A stretch of DNA of 64,000 bases from Xanthomonas hortorum (GTDB lineage Bacteria; Pseudomonadota; Gammaproteobacteria; Xanthomonadales; Xanthomonadaceae), in NCBI RefSeq assembly GCF_024339125.1, contig NZ_CP101417.1, positions 3,917,001 through 3,981,000 of the forward strand, in the 5' to 3' direction. The notes beneath the pieces are model-generated. The model saw nothing but the letters and a program-made list of their open reading frames with translations, did not search any database and was not told where the DNA came from. Position numbers and translations under genes: made by a program. Shown here piece by piece: positions 10,707 to 20,245 of this stretch (position 1 is the first letter of the stretch; each line of letters begins with the position of its first letter).

Positions 10707-12632
10707 ATGCTGCGTCGTCCTGTGTTGCTGCTTCTGCTGCTGATCTCATTGCCGCTGCTGGCTCAGCCGCAGCAGCAGGCCGCGCCTGCCGCTGCTGCGG
10801 CACGTACGCAGGCCGACACCAACTACAGTTTCGTGCGCTATCGCGCCGACTACGAAGTACGTGCCGACGCCAGCAGCGTGGAAACCGACGAATACGAGAT
10901 CCTGCTCAAGACCAAATCGGCAGTGGAGCAGTTCAGCCAGGTGCGGCTGAGCTATAGCGAGAAGATGGAAACCCTGGAGGTGCTGCAGGCCTACACGGTT
11001 ACCGCCGAAGGCCTGCGCCAGGACGTGGCGGCCAACAAGATCTACACCCAGGAAAGCTATTCCAGCGCGGCGGCAGCGATGTACGCCGACCGCAAGGTCA
11101 AGGTGGTGGTGTTCCCGAATCTGGCGCCGGGTGCGCGCATCGTCTATCGCGTACGCCGTGCGCAGAACACCCCGTATTTCCCTGGCTATTTCAGCCTGTG
11201 GGAGACCTTCAGCGTGTTCGCGCAGTACGACGATGCGGTGGTCACGCTGGTGGCGCCGAAGGCGTTGCCGATGCATTTATCGGTGCGCGGGCTGCAGGGC
11301 CGTACCAAGCCGGTGGTACGCGGCGATCAGGCCCGCTGGGAGTGGCGCTACCAACGCACCACGCCGATGAAGAACCAGAACTGGAGCGCAGCAACCTGGG
11401 AATTCAGCCCGACCTTGATGGCCAGCACCTTCGACAGCTGGTCGCAGATGGGCCTGGCCTACCACGTCAAAGGCGGCCGCGCTGCTGCGGTGACGCCAGC
11501 GATCCAGTCGCTGGCCGATGAGGTGACCCGCAGCATCGACGACCCGCGTGCGCAGGCGGCGGCGTTGTACGCCTGGGTAGCGCGCAATATCCGCTACGTG
11601 GCGGTGTACTTGGGCAACGGCGGGCTGGAGCCCAACAGCGCCGACAGCATCCTGTCCAACCACTATGGCGACTGCAAGGATCACACCGTGATCCTGGAAG
11701 CCTTGCTGGCCGCCAAGGGCATTGCCAGTACGCCGGTGCTGATCGGCGCCGAGGGCGGGCCCACGTTGCCGCCGATTCCGGTGCTTGGTCGTTTCAACCA
11801 TGCGATCACCTATATCCCGGCGTTCGATCTTTACGTGGATTCGACCAACCCCTACGCGCGCTTCGGCCAGCTGCCGGCCGGCGACCTCGGTGCGCCGGTG
11901 GTGCATACGCTGGACGGCAAGGTCACGCACACCCCACCCAACGACCGCAAGGTCAACCGCTACGTCGCGCGCACCGAGTATCGCTTCACCCCGCAAGGCG
12001 GCCTGCAAGGCATGACCATGCTGGATAGCGGGCAGACCGGCGAGGTGGGCTTGCGTGCGATGTTCGTGCAACTCAACGCGCAGAACCGCAATCGCATCGA
12101 AGAATCGATCATTGCCCAGTCCGGCTTCGACGGCACCGGCGATCTGCTGATCCAGGGCGACCCGCTGGATCTGGATGCGCCATTCAATTACCGCTACACG
12201 TTCCAGGCCAACGATGCGGTGGATTTTTCGGTGGTCGGCGGCATGACCTTGCCCGACATGCCCGGTGCCGAATCGACACGCGGGATCTATACCACCACCT
12301 CGGCCGAAGACAATCTGACTCCGTTCTACTGCAACGACAGCGTGCGCGAAGAAACCTATGTGGTGAGCTTCCCGGCGACGGTGCCGATCATCGCGATCCC
12401 GCGCAGCAGCACCTTTCGCAATGCTGCCGGCGAATACGCGGTCGACTGGACGCGCCAAGGGCAGACGGTGACTGCGGTGCATCGGTTGCAGCGTGCCGCA
12501 GTGCGTGGGCCGCAGGCGCTGTGTCAGCCGCAGGATTACCGCGCATTCCGCGAGCTTTACCAGCAGGTGCGGCGTGGCTTTCGCGGGCAGATCGTGTATG
12601 GCGACCTGTCCAGGGTGCAGACGGCGCAGTGA
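10707..12632 (+). CDS. Secreted DUF3857 / transglutaminase-like protein
   Basis: 641 residues. A Sec signal peptide (RRPVLLLLLLISLPLLAQ) is followed by a DUF3857 domain (about 50-230), a transglutaminase-core domain (about 260-400) and a C-terminal beta-rich region. The papain-like triad is visible: Cys in NHYGDCKDHTVILEALL, His in FNHAITYIP and Asp in YVDSTNPYARFG. Such proteins are thought to act as periplasmic cysteine peptidases or cross-linkers; no substrate is known. It lies between ftsK and lolA, where E. coli has no gene. The ATG at 10707 is the only start that gives an intact signal peptide. Confidence 0.8.
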   Translation: MLRRPVLLLLLLISLPLLAQPQQQAAPAAAAARTQADTNYSFVRYRADYEVRADASSVETDEYEILLKTKSAVEQFSQVRLSYSEKMETLEVLQAYTVTAEGLRQDVAANKIYTQESYSSAAAAMYADRKVKVVVFPNLAPGARIVYRVRRAQNTPYFPGYFSLWETFSVFAQYDDAVVTLVAPKALPMHLSVRGLQGRTKPVVRGDQARWEWRYQRTTPMKNQNWSAATWEFSPTLMASTFDSWSQMGLAYHVKGGRAAAVTPAIQSLADEVTRSIDDPRAQAAALYAWVARNIRYVAVYLGNGGLEPNSADSILSNHYGDCKDHTVILEALLAAKGIASTPVLIGAEGGPTLPPIPVLGRFNHAITYIPAFDLYVDSTNPYARFGQLPAGDLGAPVVHTLDGKVTHTPPNDRKVNRYVARTEYRFTPQGGLQGMTMLDSGQTGEVGLRAMFVQLNAQNRNRIEESIIAQSGFDGTGDLLIQGDPLDLDAPFNYRYTFQANDAVDFSVVGGMTLPDMPGAESTRGIYTTTSAEDNLTPFYCNDSVREETYVVSFPATVPIIAIPRSSTFRNAAGEYAVDWTRQGQTVTAVHRLQRAAVRGPQALCQPQDYRAFRELYQQVRRGFRGQIVYGDLSRVQTAQ

Positions 12633-12738
12633 GATGGATTGGTTTGTCGCAACCGCGATCCGAGCGCGGCAGGCGACAGCGCTCGCCCATTCATCTATGA
12701 AGTATCAGAATCCACGCATTCCCTTTTGGAAGACCGCG

Positions 12739-13368
12739 ATGCATCGCCAGCTCCGTTATGCCGTCCTCGCCACCGCCCTGTTCGCCAGCACCGCATTTGC
12801 CGGTGCACGTCAGGAGCTGGATACGTTCACGCGCGGCCTCAAAGGGCTGGACGGGCAGTTCAGTCAGCAGGTCTCCGATGCCAATGGCCGGGTCAAGGAA
12901 AGCTCGAGCGGGCGGGTGGCATTGTCGGCGCCGCGCCAGTTCCGTTGGGAATACGCCAAGCCCTACAAGCAGCTGATCGTTGCCGACGGCAAGAAGGTGT
13001 GGGTGTTCGACCCGGACCTGGAGCAGGTCACCGTGCGCGCGCAGGGTAGCGAAGAACAGAACAGCCCGTTGGTCGCCTTGATCGATCCGGCACGCCTGGA
13101 CAAGCAATACGACGTCAGCGAAGAAGCCGCGCCGCGTGACGGTCTGCAGTGGTTGTCGCTGACGCCGAAGGTCGACACCGAAGCCAGCTTCCAGATGGCC
13201 TCGCTCGGTTTCGGCAAAGACGGCCTGGCCAAGATGGAAGTGGTGGATGCGGTTGGTCAGCGCACCGCGATCAGCTTCAGTGGCTGGAAGCGTAATCCGG
13301 CGTTCGCTGCAGACACCTTTCGCTATACGCCTGGCAAGGGTGTGGACGTGGTCGGCGACGCGCAGTAA
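12739..13368 (+). CDS. lolA: Outer-membrane lipoprotein carrier protein LolA
   Basis: LolA ferries lipoproteins from LolCDE to LolB across the periplasm. The product is 209 residues with a signal peptide (RQLRYAVLATALFASTAFA, cut before GARQELD), then LKGLDGQFSQQVSD, the FRWEYAKPYKQLIVADGKKVWVFDPDLEQV region and SPLVALIDPARL. ATG 12739 is preferred because it starts the signal peptide directly; an in-frame ATG 14 codons earlier would add non-hydrophobic residues. The order ftsK-lolA-rarA matches E. coli. Confidence 0.93.
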   Translation: MHRQLRYAVLATALFASTAFAGARQELDTFTRGLKGLDGQFSQQVSDANGRVKESSSGRVALSAPRQFRWEYAKPYKQLIVADGKKVWVFDPDLEQVTVRAQGSEEQNSPLVALIDPARLDKQYDVSEEAAPRDGLQWLSLTPKVDTEASFQMASLGFGKDGLAKMEVVDAVGQRTAISFSGWKRNPAFAADTFRYTPGKGVDVVGDAQ

Positions 13369-13443
13369 GCCCTCGTTCGACGCATCCGCACTGACAACGG
13401 CCTTCTTCGCAGAAGGCCGTTTGCTTACGCGATACAATGACGC

Positions 13444-14817
13444 GTGGCACGAACCAAGCTCCCTATCGCTCCCGAAGCCGATCTGCTCAGCGTAGACGGC
13501 GAGCATCTGCGCCCGCTGGCCGAGCGCATGCGTCCGCGCACCCTCGACGAGATGGTCGGGCAGAAACGCCTGCTGGCACCCGACAGCGCATTGCGACGCG
13601 CGGTGGAATCCGGCCGCGTGCATTCGATGATCCTGTGGGGGCCGCCCGGTTGCGGCAAAACCACCCTGGCGCTGCTGCTGGCGCATTACTCGGATGCCGA
13701 ATTCAAGGCGATCTCGGCGGTCTTGTCGGGATTGCCGGAAGTGCGCCAGGTATTGGCCGAGGCCGCGCAGCGCTTTGCCAGCGGCCGCCGCACGGTGTTG
13801 TTCGTCGATGAGGTGCATCGCTTCAACAAAGCGCAACAGGACGCGTTTTTGCCGCATATCGAGCGCGGCACGATCCTGTTCGTCGGTGCGACCACCGAAA
13901 ATCCATCCTTCGAATTGAACTCCGCATTGCTATCGCGTTGCCGCGTACATGTGCTGGAAGGCGTCTCGCCGCAGGACATTGTCGAGGCCTTGCAGCGGGC
14001 CTTGCATGATTCGGAGCGCGGGCTGGGGCAGGAGACCATCCAGGTCAGCGATGCCTCGCTGCTGGAAATCGCCAGCGCGGCCGACGGCGATGTGCGCCGT
14101 GCATTGACGCTGCTGGAGATCGCTGCGGAACTGGCGACGGGCGAGGGCGGCGAGATCACCCCGCAGACGCTGCTGCAGGTGCTGGCCGACCGCACCCGTC
14201 GTTTCGACAAGAACGGCGAGCAGTTCTACGACCAGATCTCGGCGCTGCACAAATCGGTGCGTAGTTCCAATCCCGATGCCGCGCTGTACTGGCTGACCCG
14301 CATGCTCGATGGCGGCTGCGACCCGGCGTATCTGGCGCGGCGGCTGACCCGCATGGCGATCGAAGATATCGGCCTGGCCGATCCGCGCGCGCAGAGCATG
14401 GCGCTGGAAGCCTGGGACATCTACGAGCGCCTGGGCAGCCCGGAAGGCGAGCTGGCGTTCGCACAATTGGTGCTGTATCTGGCCAGCACCGCCAAGTCCA
14501 ATGCCGGCTATGCGGCCTTCAATCAGGCCAAGGCCGAAGTGCGCGCCACCGGCACCCAAGAGGTGCCGCTGCATCTGCGCAATGCGCCGACCAAGCTGAT
14601 GAAGACGCTCGGTTACGGGCAGGACTATCAATACGACCACGATGCCGAAGGCGGCATTGCGCTGGATCAGACCGGCTTCCCCGATGCGATGGGCGAGCGG
14701 GTTTTTTACAACCCGGTGCCGCGCGGGCTGGAGATCAAGCTCAAGGAAAAGCTCGATCGTTTGCGCGCGGCGCGCGAGCAGGCCAGGGCTGAGAAGGCCC
14801 GCAAGCCGGCGGGATAA
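13444..14817 (+). CDS. rarA: Replication-associated recombination protein RarA (MgsA)
   Basis: A 457-residue AAA+ clamp-loader-like ATPase that acts at stalled replication forks. Features: PLAERMRPRTLDEMVGQ at the N-terminus, Walker A ILWGPPGCGKTTLA, Walker B VLFVDEVHRFNKAQQDAFLP, sensor region FVGATTENPSFELN, and the tetramerisation domain with RSSNPDAALYWLTRMLDGG. The start is GTG (13444). It lies 75 bp after lolA and is probably co-transcribed. Confidence 0.96.
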   Translation: MARTKLPIAPEADLLSVDGEHLRPLAERMRPRTLDEMVGQKRLLAPDSALRRAVESGRVHSMILWGPPGCGKTTLALLLAHYSDAEFKAISAVLSGLPEVRQVLAEAAQRFASGRRTVLFVDEVHRFNKAQQDAFLPHIERGTILFVGATTENPSFELNSALLSRCRVHVLEGVSPQDIVEALQRALHDSERGLGQETIQVSDASLLEIASAADGDVRRALTLLEIAAELATGEGGEITPQTLLQVLADRTRRFDKNGEQFYDQISALHKSVRSSNPDAALYWLTRMLDGGCDPAYLARRLTRMAIEDIGLADPRAQSMALEAWDIYERLGSPEGELAFAQLVLYLASTAKSNAGYAAFNQAKAEVRATGTQEVPLHLRNAPTKLMKTLGYGQDYQYDHDAEGGIALDQTGFPDAMGERVFYNPVPRGLEIKLKEKLDRLRAAREQARAEKARKPAG

Positions 14818-15134
14818 GTGGTGACAACGCTGGATAGCATCGCGCCCTGGAGCTGCACGCCGCCTGGACTAAAGGGATGTGTTTGCCAACCCTGCCGGCA
14901 CGGCGTTCTGTGTCCAGCGAGTGTTTCTCGACTTGAAGCCAGCGAGAAAACGAACGCGTGGCCACTGAGCGGACGCGGCCGATGCTCGGTGCGGCGTCAC
15001 CACTCGTACAATCCGGTTAGAGCGCGCCGTTTGATGACCTGATGCGAGCTCGCCACGTTTTGTTCGCAGCTTTCAGGAATGACAATGCACGACACGCACT
15101 TGCAGACGCAGCCAATCCATTGCGGAACGCGCGC
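14818..15134. other. Intergenic gap rarA-crcB
   Basis: 317 bp. A crcB (fluoride) riboswitch was looked for and not found. No convincing ORF or terminator is seen. The in-frame extension of crcB upstream to 15042 has no family similarity. Confidence 0.5.
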
Positions 15135-15536
15135 ATGAACGCTCCGGTGTGGTGGCAGCAATTGCTGCTGGCGATGACCGGCGGCGCGCTCGGATCGGGC
15201 CTGCGCTTTGCCATTGGCGCGTCCTTGCTGCAGCGCTTCGGTACAGGATTTCCATGGGGCACCCTGACCGTGAACCTGGTCGGTTCGTTCGTCGCCGGTG
15301 TGCTGCTGGTGTGGCTGGATGCGCGCGGAGCGTCGAGTTGGCCGCTGCGGGCCTTGCTGATCGTCGGTGTGATCGGCGGGCTGACAACGTTCTCGTCGTT
15401 GATGATGGAATGCCTGGTGTTTGCGCGCACCGATCGCTCCGCGATGATCGGCGTGTATCTGGCAATCACGCTGGTGGCCGGCTTGGCCTTGGTGTTTTTG
15501 GGTGCACGCACCGGTCAATGGCTGGTGGCGCGCTGA
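15135..15536 (+). CDS. crcB: Fluoride channel CrcB (Fluc)
   Basis: A 133-residue integral membrane protein with four hydrophobic segments. Family motifs: [28 protein letters not shown] (with the conserved Asn) and [13 protein letters not shown]. Fluc dimers export F- and protect against fluoride. The start at 15135 gives family length; a spurious 31-residue extension exists upstream. It follows rarA after about 320 bp, so it probably has its own promoter. Confidence 0.93.
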   Translation: MNAPVWWQQLLLAMTGGALGSGLRFAIGASLLQRFGTGFPWGTLTVNLVGSFVAGVLLVWLDARGASSWPLRALLIVGVIGGLTTFSSLMMECLVFARTDRSAMIGVYLAITLVAGLALVFLGARTGQWLVAR

Positions 15537-15634
15537 AAGTAAAAGAGGGCGTGCTTTCGCACACCCTCTCGATCACTGCATGTCGATGAAGTGCGCGATC
15601 GTGACAACGCCCCGATCGCGCGGCAGGCAGCGGC

Positions 15635-16840
15635 TTACAACGCTTCGATAATGCCTGCCGCGCCCATGCCGGTGCCGATGCACATGGTGACCATGCCGTA
15701 CTTCTGCTGCCGGCGACGCAGGCCGTGCACCAGCGTTGCGGCACGGATCGCGCCGGTCGCGCCCAGCGGGTGGCCCAGAGCGATCGCGCCGCCCAGCGGG
15801 TTGACCTTGGACGGATCCAGTTCGCTGTCGCGGATCACCGCCAATGCCTGCGCGGCAAAGGCTTCGTTGAGCTCGATCCAGTCGATCTGGTCCTTGGTCA
15901 GGCCGGCCTGCTTGAGCGCCTTGGGAATCGCCGCGATCGGGCCGATGCCCATCACTTCAGGACGCACGCCGGCTACCGAGAAGCTGACGAAACGGGCTAG
16001 CGGGGTCAGGCCGTAATCCTTGATCGCCTGCTCGGAGGCCAGCAGCACCGCACCGGCGCCGTCGCTCATCTGCGAGGAGTTGCCGGCGGTGACGCTGCCG
16101 CCGAACTGGCCGTTACGGAACACCGGGCGCAGCTTGGCCAGGCCTTCGAGCGAGCTGTCCGGGCGCGGGCCTTCGTCGGTGTCGACCAGGCGCTTGCGCA
16201 GCGCGATGACATTGCCTTGCAGGTCAGGCTGGTGCGAGAGAATTTCGTACGGGGTGATCTCGTCGCGGAATTCGCCGGCGGCAATCGCGGCAATCGCCTT
16301 CTGATGCGAGGCCAGTGCAAACGCGTCCTGATCCTCGCGCGAGACTTTCCATTCCTCAGCCACTTTCTCGGCGGTGATGCCCATGCCATAGGCGATGGCG
16401 ACATGGTCGTCGGCGAACACGTTCGGCGACATGGCGACCTTGTTGCCCATCATCGGCACCATCGACATCGACTCGGTGCCGCCGGCCAGCATCAGGTCGG
16501 CGTTGCCCAGACGAATCTGGTCGGCCGCCATCGCCACGGCCTGGATGCCGGACGAACAGAAGCGGTTGATGGTCTGGCCGGCCACGGTGTTGGGCAGGCC
16601 GGCCAACAGCACGCCGATGCGCGCCACGTTCATGCCTTGCTCGCCCTCGGGCATGGCGCAGCCGATGATGGCATCGTCGATCCGCGACAGATCGATGCCC
16701 GGCGCCTGCGCCACCACCGCACGCAGCACGTGCGCCAGCATGTCGTCGGGACGGGTATTACGGAACACGCCCTTGGGCGCCTTGCCGACCGGGGTACGGG
16801 TGGCGGCGACGATGTAGGCTTCTTGAATCTGCTTGCTCAT
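15635..16840 (-). CDS. Acetyl-CoA C-acyltransferase (3-ketoacyl-CoA thiolase)
   Basis: A 401-residue thiolase catalysing the last step of beta-oxidation. The acyl-accepting Cys is C95 in NRFCSSG, the catalytic His lies in GAIALGHPLGATG near residue 357, and the second Cys in CIGTGMGA near 387. The start at 16840 has GGAGAT at good spacing. It is the downstream gene of a two-gene operon with the multifunctional dehydrogenase/hydratase (16996-19368), a FadA/FadI-type arrangement, and a PsrA-like TetR gene lies just upstream of both. Confidence 0.93.
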   Translation of the reverse strand: MSKQIQEAYIVAATRTPVGKAPKGVFRNTRPDDMLAHVLRAVVAQAPGIDLSRIDDAIIGCAMPEGEQGMNVARIGVLLAGLPNTVAGQTINRFCSSGIQAVAMAADQIRLGNADLMLAGGTESMSMVPMMGNKVAMSPNVFADDHVAIAYGMGITAEKVAEEWKVSREDQDAFALASHQKAIAAIAAGEFRDEITPYEILSHQPDLQGNVIALRKRLVDTDEGPRPDSSLEGLAKLRPVFRNGQFGGSVTAGNSSQMSDGAGAVLLASEQAIKDYGLTPLARFVSFSVAGVRPEVMGIGPIAAIPKALKQAGLTKDQIDWIELNEAFAAQALAVIRDSELDPSKVNPLGGAIALGHPLGATGAIRAATLVHGLRRRQQKYGMVTMCIGTGMGAAGIIEAL

Positions 16841-16855
16841 GGCTATCTCCGATAG

Positions 16856-16997
16856 CCGGGAATCGAGAATGGGGAGTCGGGAATCGCAAGTGCGGATTCG
16901 CCTGAGTTCGCCATTTTCATTACCCGGCAGAATAGTGGGGAGAAGCGGGGAGTCGGTTGGGCTTTTACCCATTCCCGATTCCCCACTCCCGATTCTC
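16856..16997. repeat. Inverted GGGAATC/GGGGAGTC-type short repeats
   Basis: CGGGAATCGAGAATGGGGAG at 16857 onwards is mirrored on the other strand at 16969-16997 (CCATTCCCGATTCCCCACTC). The units are variations of GGGAATCGGGAATGGGGA. The pair fills most of the 155-bp gap between the two beta-oxidation genes and could form a stem in the polycistronic message. Confidence 0.6.
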
Positions 16998-19368
16998 AGT
17001 TCCTGAGTGGCTTACCCGTCTTGAGCATGTGCCCAATCCGCGCCTGGGTCTTTTCCTGCTGGGCCAGTTCGACGAAGTGCTTGCGCTCCAGCTTGAGCAG
17101 CCATTCTTCGTCGACCAGCGCGCCGCGATCGACTTCGCCGCCGCACATCACCGTGGCGATGCGGGTGGCGATTTCATAGTCGTATTCGCTGATGAAGCGG
17201 CCTTCCAGCATGTTGACCAGCAGCATCTTGAAGGTGGCGATGCCGACGTCGCCGGCGACCTGGATGCGGCGTGCCGGCAGCGGCGCGCGGTAGCCGCCTT
17301 CGGCCAGTGCGCGCGCTTCGGCCTTGGCGATGTGCAGCGCTTCGAAGCTGTTGAACACGATCTTGTCGGTACCGCGCAGTAGGCCCAGTTCCTGGGCATT
17401 GACCGCAGAGTTGGAGACTTTGGCCATCGCGATGGTTTCGAAGGTCTTCTTCAGCTCGGCGAACACATCGCCACCCGGGCCGGCGGCAATCGATGCGCGC
17501 ACGGCGATTTCCTTCAAGCCACCACCGGCCGGCAGCAGGCCGACGCCGGCCTCGACCAGGCCGATGTAGCTTTCCAGCGAGGCCACGGTCTTGGCGCTAT
17601 GCATCTGGAACTCGCAACCGCCGCCCAGCGCCAGGCCGCGCACGGCCGAAATCACCGGGACCTGCGCGTACTTGATGCGCTGGCTGGTGGCCTGGAAATT
17701 GGCGACCAGCGCTTCGAACGCATCGACCTTGCCGGCCTGCAGCAGACCCAATGCACCGGCCAGATCGGCACCGGCGGAGAAGGGTTCCTTCTGCTGCCAG
17801 ATCACCAGCCCGGCGAAGTCTTTCTCGGCGCGGCCCACCACTTCCTGCAACCCGTTGAGCACGTGATCGGAGACGGTATTCATCTTGGTCTTGAAGCTGA
17901 CCACGGCGATATCGTCGCCGTCATGCCACATGCGCACGCCGTCGTTTTCAAACACCGTCTCGCCCGGGGAGAACTGCTCGCCCAGCAGCGGATCCGGGAA
18001 GCGCTGACGCTTGTACACCGGCAGCGCCGAACGCGGCAGCTTGGCATCGTGCGCCGGGCTGTAGGAGCCTTCGGCCGCATGCACGCCGTCGCGGCCGTCG
18101 AACACCCAGTTCGGCAACGGCGCGCTGCTCATGCTCTTGCCGTTAGAGATATCTTCGGCAATCCACTGCGCCACCTGCTTCCAGCCGGCGGCCTGCCAAG
18201 TCTCGAACGGGCCAAGCGACCAGCCGTAGCCCCAGCGGATCGCCAGATCCACGTCGCGCGCAGTCTCGGCGATGTCGGCCAAGTGATAGGCGCTGTAGTG
18301 GAACAGATCGCGGAAGCTGGCCCACAGGAACTGTGCCTGTGGGTGCTGGCTCTCGCGCAACTTGGCAAACTTTTCGGCCGGGTTCTTGATCTTGAGGATC
18401 TCGATCACTTCCGGTGCGGCAGTGCGATCAGCGGCGCGGTAATCCTGCTTCTGCAGGTCCAGCACCACGATGTCCTTGCCGACCTTGCGGAAGATGCCGG
18501 CGCCGACCTTCTGGCCGAGCGCGCCCTTGGCGATCAGCGCGTCCAGCCACTTCGGCGACTTGAAATACTGGTGCCACGGATCCTCGGGCAGGGTGTCGCC
18601 CATGGTCTTGATCACGTGCGCCATGGTATCCAGACCGACCACGTCCGAGGTGCGGTAGGTCGCCGACTTCGGGCGCCCGACCAGCGGGCCGGTCAGGCCG
18701 TCCACTTCATCGAAACCCAGGCCGAATTCCTGCGTGTGATGGATGGTGGCCAGGATCGAGAACACGCCGATGCGGTTGCCAATGAAGTTCGGCGTGTCCT
18801 TGGCATACACCACGCCCTTGCCAAGCGTGGTGACCAGGAAGCTTTCCAGCCCTTCCAGCACCGCCTTGTCGGTGCCCTTGGCTGGAATCAGCTCGGCCAG
18901 ATGCATGTAACGCGGCGGGTTGAAGAAATGCACGCCGCAGAAGCGGTGGCGCAATTGCTCTGGCAGCACGTCGGAGAGCTTGTTGATGCCCAGACCGGAG
19001 GTGTTGGACGCCAGCACCGCATGCTCGGACACGAACGGGGCGATCTTCTTGTACAGGTCCTGCTTCCAGTCCATGCGTTCGGCGATCGCCTCGATGATCA
19101 GATCGCAATCGCGCAGCTGCTCCAGGCCACTCTCGTAGTTGGCCGGCGTGATCGCCTCGGCCAGCGCCTTGCTGGCGAGCGGGGCAGGGCTGAGCTTGCC
19201 GAGGTTGGCGATGGCCTTGAGCACGATGCCGTCGGCAGGGCCCTCCTTGGCAGGCAGGTCGAACAGCACGGTGTCGACACCGGCATTGGTGAGGTGCGCG
19301 GCGATCTGCGCGCCCATGACGCCGGCACCGAGCACGGCGGCGCGACGGACTAGCAACGGATTGGACAT
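16996..19368 (-). CDS. Multifunctional 3-hydroxyacyl-CoA dehydrogenase / enoyl-CoA hydratase
   Basis: 790 residues. The N-terminal NAD-binding dehydrogenase domain has VLGAGVMGAQIAAHLTNAGV at about 13-32, followed by the C-terminal 3-HCDH domains (CGVHFFNPPRYMHLAELIPA, NFIGNRIGVF). An enoyl-CoA hydratase/crotonase domain follows from about residue 495 (DFAGLVIWQQ, FSAGADLAGA, GLALGGGCEFQMHS). This order, dehydrogenase first and hydratase last, is that of FadN and the reverse of E. coli FadB. It catalyses hydration and oxidation in beta-oxidation. It is upstream of the thiolase in the same operon. Confidence 0.93.
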   Translation of the reverse strand: MSNPLLVRRAAVLGAGVMGAQIAAHLTNAGVDTVLFDLPAKEGPADGIVLKAIANLGKLSPAPLASKALAEAITPANYESGLEQLRDCDLIIEAIAERMDWKQDLYKKIAPFVSEHAVLASNTSGLGINKLSDVLPEQLRHRFCGVHFFNPPRYMHLAELIPAKGTDKAVLEGLESFLVTTLGKGVVYAKDTPNFIGNRIGVFSILATIHHTQEFGLGFDEVDGLTGPLVGRPKSATYRTSDVVGLDTMAHVIKTMGDTLPEDPWHQYFKSPKWLDALIAKGALGQKVGAGIFRKVGKDIVVLDLQKQDYRAADRTAAPEVIEILKIKNPAEKFAKLRESQHPQAQFLWASFRDLFHYSAYHLADIAETARDVDLAIRWGYGWSLGPFETWQAAGWKQVAQWIAEDISNGKSMSSAPLPNWVFDGRDGVHAAEGSYSPAHDAKLPRSALPVYKRQRFPDPLLGEQFSPGETVFENDGVRMWHDGDDIAVVSFKTKMNTVSDHVLNGLQEVVGRAEKDFAGLVIWQQKEPFSAGADLAGALGLLQAGKVDAFEALVANFQATSQRIKYAQVPVISAVRGLALGGGCEFQMHSAKTVASLESYIGLVEAGVGLLPAGGGLKEIAVRASIAAGPGGDVFAELKKTFETIAMAKVSNSAVNAQELGLLRGTDKIVFNSFEALHIAKAEARALAEGGYRAPLPARRIQVAGDVGIATFKMLLVNMLEGRFISEYDYEIATRIATVMCGGEVDRGALVDEEWLLKLERKHFVELAQQEKTQARIGHMLKTGKPLRN

Positions 19369-19393
19369 AGCAATTAGCCTCTTGGTGGAACGT

Positions 19394-20026
19394 TTACGGT
19401 GTGGAATGAGCGCGGAAACCGGGTTCCGCGAAACGAATCAGTTCGCGCGCGGCCCGCGCACGGTGGTCGGCCTCGCTGACGCCGGCCGGGCGCTTGATCA
19501 GCCCGAAGTCGGCCATCGCATAGGTCAGCGCACCGGCCAGAAAATCCAGCCGCCAGTACAGCTCTTCCTTGCTCAGGCCCGGCACGCAGGCGGCGATGGC
19601 CTTGCCGAATTCGCGCAGCACATGGCCGTAGTGATCGGACAGGAACTTGCGCAGGTTGTCGTTCTTTTCGGCGTAGGCACGTGCGATCACGCGCACGAAC
19701 GCGCCGCCGCTCTGGCGGTCCTGCGCCATCGCCAGGGCAGGCTCGACGAAGGCCGCTAGCACCGCGGTGAGTTCGCCCGGATGCGCACGCTTGGCGGCTT
19801 CCAGCTGCTGCAGCCGCGCGGTGGTCATTTCGTCCATGCGGCGCCGGAACACCTCGTTGACCAGGTTCTCCTTGGAGCCGAAGTGGTAGTTGACCGCGGC
19901 GATATTGACGTCGGCCTGGGTGGTCAGCTGGCGCAGCGAGGTGCCGGCGAAGCCATGCTGTGCGAACAGCTCCTCGGCCGCGCCGAGAATGCGGTCCTTG
20001 GTGGAGAAGTGGGCGGGCTTGGGCAT
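19394..20026 (-). CDS. TetR-family regulator, PsrA-like
   Basis: 210 residues. The N-terminal HTH (TKDRILGAAEELFAQHGFAG...NYHFGSKENLVNEVF, residues 9-60) is classical TetR, and the ligand domain ends with a DUF1956-like C-terminus. It resembles PsrA, which senses long-chain fatty acids and represses beta-oxidation genes. It lies 25 bp upstream of the beta-oxidation operon on the same strand, so one promoter could drive all three genes. A perfect CAAAC-N4-GTTTG operator lies 21 bp upstream of its ATG, suggesting autoregulation. Confidence 0.85.
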   Translation of the reverse strand: MPKPAHFSTKDRILGAAEELFAQHGFAGTSLRQLTTQADVNIAAVNYHFGSKENLVNEVFRRRMDEMTTARLQQLEAAKRAHPGELTAVLAAFVEPALAMAQDRQSGGAFVRVIARAYAEKNDNLRKFLSDHYGHVLREFGKAIAACVPGLSKEELYWRLDFLAGALTYAMADFGLIKRPAGVSEADHRARAARELIRFAEPGFRAHSTP

Positions 20027-20046
20027 GCGCAGGGGTGGAACTCAAT

Positions 20047-20060
20047 CAAACGATTGTTTG
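20047..20060. promoter_or_regulatory. PsrA-type operator upstream of the TetR gene
   Basis: CAAACGATTGTTTG (within the palindrome TCAAACGATTGTTTGA) matches the published PsrA box (G/C)AAAC-N2-4-GTTT(G/C). It lies 21 bp before the regulator's start codon, where bound repressor would block the promoter of the regulator and of the following fatty-acid genes. Confidence 0.7.
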
Positions 20061-20172
20061 AGTCTACGGGCTGGAGACTGCGCCGGTCATGCGGCAATGC
20101 AGCACGATTCAGGAGGCGGTGTGCAAAGGTCTTCACTAAGAGATAGAATTGATCATCGCAAAGAAGCCTAAG

Positions 20173-20196
20173 CCCGCGTTTTGACGCGGGTTTTTT
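20173..20196 (+). terminator. Hairpin terminator upstream of ndk
   Basis: CCCGCG-TTTTGA-CGCGGG followed by seven Ts. No plus-strand gene lies upstream (the TetR gene is divergent), so it marks the end of a short transcript or an attenuator 50 bp before the ndk start. A TAGAAT that could be a -10 box lies about 30 bp upstream of the stem. Confidence 0.7.
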
Positions 20197-20245
20197 TCAT
20201 GATAACCTCGGGTCTTCAAGTGGCCCGCCCAACGGAGATCTTCCC

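Noticed and set aside
14818..15134. Fluoride riboswitch before crcB
   Set aside because: No sequence matching the crcB-motif core was seen.
15545..15569. Hairpin after crcB (GAGGGCGTG...CACACCCTC)
   Set aside because: There is no T-tract after the stem, so a terminator call is not supported.
17599..19353. 584-codon plus-strand frame opposite the beta-oxidation dehydrogenase
   Set aside because: It mirrors a gene with clear family motifs and shows only His/Arg-rich shadow composition.
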